The notes under the pieces: model-generated
The model's input: the letters and a program-made list of their open reading frames with translations, nothing else
The model's database searches: none
What the model was told of the DNA's origin: nothing
Position numbers and translations under genes: made by a program
Shown here: positions 63,498-64,000 of the stretch, piece after piece
Position numbering within the stretch: the first letter of the stretch is position 1
Layout of the letters: every line of letters begins with the position of its first letter
Assembly: GCF_030161615.1 (NCBI RefSeq)
Contig: NZ_BSUN01000001.1
Coordinates: forward strand, 868,001 to 932,000
DNA: 64,000 nt
Direction of reading: 5' to 3'
Source of the DNA: Demequina litorisediminis
GTDB lineage: Bacteria > Actinomycetota > Actinomycetes > Actinomycetales > Demequinaceae

Positions 63498-64000
63498 GGC
63501 CCGCAGAACTGCCCGGTCTGGGCAACGGTCGTCACTCGAATCCCACCACTCAGGGTCTGGGCGCCCCAGGCCACATTCGGGTGCGTGACCACCACCTTCA
63601 CCACCGGTCGCTGGCTGCAGGTGTAGCCCGTGGCGATGGCGCCACCCCCGTTGTACGGGGACAGCCGGTAAGACGATGTCGCGGGCGCGCCTTGGTAGGC
63701 GGCAAAGGCAGGATCGGCGAAGTTGAACACCAACAGAGAACGTGCTTGCACTGTGGAGAGGGCGTACTCGGCCAGCATGGTCGGAACAGTGCCGCCATCG
63801 AGCCACGGATTTCCCGGCGACACCGTGGGTGTCGTGGGGCATCGGACGCCCATACCGGCGGCGTCGAGCACGGGTGCGCCCTTCGAGTCCAGGCTGGTAG
63901 CAGGCGACGGGCCCGACGGGCGGGGTGGGATCTGTCACAGGCGCGGTCCAGGTCACGGGGAACACCCATCCGTTGACCTTGACCACTACGAACGCCACAG
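63494..64000 (-). CDS. Uncharacterised protein, 5' end outside window
   Basis: About 167 visible residues; the N-terminus lies beyond the right edge. The visible part ([60 protein letters not shown]) has several cysteines (CYQL, VRCPTT, YTCSQRP, FCGP) and looks like an extracytoplasmic domain. An AGCT-site insertion lies near 63892. I do not recognise a family. Confidence 0.6.

Overview
The window is a high-GC actinobacterial chromosome segment, most consistent with a Micrococcales relative (Demequinaceae or Cellulomonadaceae type; this is inference). The evidence is the small actinobacterial families (DUF3027, DUF3263, DUF1206, DUF4031, a WXG100-like protein), an Rpf-like transglycosylase, a Pmt protein mannosyltransferase beside rsmI, a DtxR/IdeR repressor, GTG/TTG starts and many 4-bp ATGA/GTGA gene overlaps. 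Three tRNA genes are present (Gln-TTG, Ala-CGC, Arg-CCT). I see no rRNA, prophage, IS element or CRISPR array.

The dominant feature is an artefact-like frameshift pattern. About 40 genes, nearly all housekeeping, read correctly only after correcting one-base changes at AGCT tetranucleotides: usually AGCT becomes AGCCT/AGGCT (+1), occasionally a base is lost (AGCTA to AGTA, GAGCTC to GAGCC). All three tRNA genes carry the same extra base, which breaks their stems. A few further shifts lie in runs of five G or C. I therefore annotate each interrupted gene as one CDS over its full span and give shift positions; I do not regard these as pseudogenes. A likely explanation is a basecalling error at a modified AGCT motif.

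Layout. 0-5 kb: rplY (runs off the left edge), a DUF1206 protein, prs-glmU, tRNA-Gln, a TetR regulator and mscL. 5.8-11 kb: a minus-strand operon of a TcyP-like symporter and two secreted, C-terminally membrane-anchored surface proteins, one with thioredoxin-like and Ig-like parts. 11.3-18.4 kb: ispE-rsmA-Rpf and tatD-metG-VanY-rsmI. 18.5-24 kb: pmt, an Lrp regulator divergent from ornithine cyclodeaminase, an AI-2E family permease and an FKBP lipoprotein. 24-27.4 kb: a three-gene envelope-glycan operon. 27.5-34 kb: a helicase-BRCT fusion, cls, an XRE-cupin regulator divergent from a BenE transporter, and a sirtuin. 34-40 kb: SDR, DUF308 protein, and a GH92 mannosidase-GT4 pair. 39.7-43.5 kb: a Glp (MoeA/gephyrin-like)-RimJ-membrane protein operon divergent from a 5-formyl-THF cyclo-ligase and an FmdB zinc ribbon. 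43.5-47.7 kb: a very large helicase-like protein whose ATPase motifs look dead. 48-54 kb: aldo/keto reductase, NlpC/P60 hydrolase, manA-ugd-dtxR, and serC with a CAP protein. 55-64 kb: an MFS permease, DUF3027, a cold-shock protein, an HD-like protein, groEL with two CIRCE operators, a LytR_C protein, DUF3263, ung and a truncated secreted protein.

Functional themes are cell-envelope glycan supply (glmU, manA, ugd, pmt, GH92/GT genes), peptidoglycan remodelling (Rpf, VanY, P60), and translation and nucleotide housekeeping. A 9-mer, GGCCGATGC/GCATCGGCC, recurs at least 30 times, far above chance.
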